In this document: in pieces, positions 62,781 through 64,000 of the stretch | Numbering within the stretch: the stretch's first letter is position 1 | How the letters are laid out: each line of letters starts with the position of its first letter | Assembly: GCA_024235935.1 (NCBI GenBank) | Contig: JACKLL010000008.1 | Span: 1 to 64,000 of the forward strand | DNA from: Rhodoferax sp. | Lineage (GTDB): Bacteria; Pseudomonadota; Gammaproteobacteria; Burkholderiales; Burkholderiaceae_C | Length of the DNA: 64,000 bases | Direction of reading: 5' to 3' | Translations under genes and position numbers: made by a program | Notes under the pieces: generated by a model | Told to the model about the DNA's origin: nothing | The model's input: only the letters and a program-made list of their open reading frames with translations | The model's database searches: none

Positions 62781-63884
62781 CTACCGGGGCCGAAACCAGG
62801 CCGTGTCGTCGAACGGCTTGCCGAACTCGAAGGGCTCGCCCACCCGCGGCGTAACGACCTGCACGCCTTGGACCTTGGCAGCCGCCAGCGTGCGCTCGAT
62901 CGGTTCCGCCCAGGCGTGGTATGACAGGTTGAAGGTGGCCCAGTGCACCGGCAGCAGGAACGGGCTGCCCAGGTCATGCTGGGCGCGAACGGCCGACTCC
63001 GGGTCCATGTGGATGTCGAGCCAGCTACGGCCATAGGCGCCGACCTTCATCAGCGCCAGATCGGGCGCGCCCAGGCGTTGGCGGATCTCGCTGAAATGCG
63101 GGCCATAACCCGTGTCGCCGCTGTAGTAGACCGCATAGGCCGGGCTCTTCAGCATCCACGAGGTCCACAAGGTGGAGTCGTCCATGCGCTTGCGACCCGA
63201 ATAGTGGCGCGCCGGCGTCGCGTGGATCTCGATGCCCTTGAAGTCGATCCTCTCCCACCAGTCCATGTCGTGGATCTGCATGGCCGGCACGCCCCAGCGC
63301 GCCAGGTGGGCCCCCACACCCAGGCCGACGAAGAAGTGGGTGCCGCCGCGTGCCAGTTGCAGCACCGTGGCCATGTCCAGATGGTCGTAGTGGTCGTGCG
63401 AGATCACCGCCGCGTCGATGCCTTCGAGCTGCGACAGTGCGATCGGTGGCGGATGCATGCGTTCGGGCCCCAGGAACTGGAACGGCGACGCCCGCTGCGA
63501 CAGCATCGGGTCGGTCATGATACGCACACCATCGATCTCCAGCAGCACCGTCGCGTGGCCGAACCAGATGGCCCGCAAACCGGCCAGCGGTGGCAGGCGC
63601 AGGCTGCCGGGCACCAGCGGCACGACCGGAATCGTGAACGGCGGCGTGCGGACCTGGCCGCCCGCGTAGTCGCGGATGTTCTGCCACAGGGCCAGCGTGG
63701 ATTCGTACGGCGGCTGGTTGGTGAAACGGCCGTCGACATATTCGGGCGAGCGCTGCATGCGTGCCAGCCGCTCGCCGGTCATCTCGCCGCCGAACGTGGG
63801 CAGCTGCAATACCAGCACGGCCGACATGACCAGCATGGCGGCCAGCACCAGCAATACGACAAGCACCTTGGCGATACGGGACAT
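62781..63884 (-). CDS. Membrane-anchored MBL-fold metallo-hydrolase (NAPE-PLD/UlaG-like)
   Basis: This 367-residue protein has an N-terminal hydrophobic anchor (VLVVLLVLAAMLVMSAVLVL) and a metallo-beta-lactamase domain with zinc motif VISHDHYDHLD, a later ATPARHYSGRKRMDD, and YSGDTGYGPHFSEI. It resembles the N-acyl-phosphatidylethanolamine-hydrolysing phospholipase D group of bacterial MBL proteins. The natural substrate is unknown. It lies 100 bases upstream of ppsA on the same strand. Confidence 0.88.
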   Translation of the reverse strand: MSRIAKVLVVLLVLAAMLVMSAVLVLQLPTFGGEMTGERLARMQRSPEYVDGRFTNQPPYESTLALWQNIRDYAGGQVRTPPFTIPVVPLVPGSLRLPPLAGLRAIWFGHATVLLEIDGVRIMTDPMLSQRASPFQFLGPERMHPPPIALSQLEGIDAAVISHDHYDHLDMATVLQLARGGTHFFVGLGVGAHLARWGVPAMQIHDMDWWERIDFKGIEIHATPARHYSGRKRMDDSTLWTSWMLKSPAYAVYYSGDTGYGPHFSEIRQRLGAPDLALMKVGAYGRSWLDIHMDPESAVRAQHDLGSPFLLPVHWATFNLSYHAWAEPIERTLAAAKVQGVQVVTPRVGEPFEFGKPFDDTAWFRPR

Positions 63885-63953
63885 GGCTCACTCCGGTTCG
63901 CACGATTCTGCACCAGTGGGCGCGCGGTGCCTGCGCCGGGCCACAAACGACAA

Positions 63954-63986
63954 GGCCCGCGGACCCGGTGTACGGGCCCGCGGGCC
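63954..63986 (-). terminator. Strong GC-rich hairpin, likely terminator of a leftward gene beyond the right edge
   Basis: GGCCCGCGG (63954-63962) pairs perfectly with CCGCGGGCC (63978-63986), with an inner stem CCCG/CGGG (63964-63967 and 63973-63976). On the minus strand it is followed by CTTGTCGTTTG, a weak U-rich tail, so it probably ends a leftward transcript entering from beyond 64000. Confidence 0.6.
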
Positions 63987-64000
63987 ATGCCGCGTGCGTG

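Overview
The window reads as chromosomal DNA of a GC-rich (roughly two thirds G+C by eye) betaproteobacterium, most likely in or near Burkholderiales. The reasons are the System I cytochrome c maturation genes, a PEP-CTERM protein, a DUF3034 / truncated-haemoglobin locus, Lrp- and NhaR-type regulators, frequent GTG and TTG starts, and dense operons with 4-base stop/start overlaps. No rRNA, tRNA, CRISPR array, transposase or phage gene was recognised. The taxonomic call is inference.

Layout: 1-3936 (minus) is a ccmABCDEF operon whose ccmF runs off the left edge. 4081-8014 (minus) holds a LON-domain protein, a class V aminotransferase and a biotin-carrier/carboxyltransferase fusion without a biotin carboxylase. 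8301-14988 (plus) is a dipeptide ABC transporter (binding protein, two permeases, two ATPases) followed by an M19-type dipeptidase. 15162-16869 carries an acetyltransferase and a secreted P1-family peptidase. 17011-25864 (minus) is an eight-gene nucleoside salvage operon: pseudouridine kinase with an N-terminal DNA-binding domain, pseudouridine-phosphate glycosidase, a BMP-type nucleoside ABC importer, cytidine deaminase and thymidine phosphorylase.

Divergent from that operon, 25992-28263 (plus) is the most interesting unit. It has three tightly packed genes: a small Rieske [2Fe-2S] protein, a Rieske-oxygenase catalytic subunit whose own cluster-binding segment is missing, and a glutathione-S-transferase-like protein. 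This splits the parts of a Rieske oxygenase in a way that recalls the NdmC/NdmD/NdmE methylxanthine N7-demethylase. Its position beside modified-nucleoside salvage genes suggests, as inference only, action on a modified nucleobase.

28294-41081 contains an Lrp regulator divergent from a cysteine desulfurase-rhodanese fusion, a DenD-like dehydrogenase, a lipoprotein, a PEP-CTERM metalloprotease, a hybrid histidine kinase with a response regulator, an aldo-keto reductase, an SDR and a GGDEF-EAL protein. 41143-43510 adds a cupredoxin, a DUF3034 protein and a truncated haemoglobin. 43624-46521 has an isochorismatase-type hydrolase and a sulfur operon (secreted sulfurtransferase, YeeE transporter, 58-residue membrane protein). 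46810-52597 is a complete RND efflux pump, followed by a rhombosortase-like protease and two small proteins. 54271-58449 is a compositionally different stress and ion block: a frameshifted CopD-like gene, a Ca2+/Na+ antiporter, NhaR, TerB-like and HPF-like proteins, then about 770 bases with no convincing gene. 59224-63884 has a DMT transporter, phosphoenolpyruvate synthase and an MBL-fold hydrolase.
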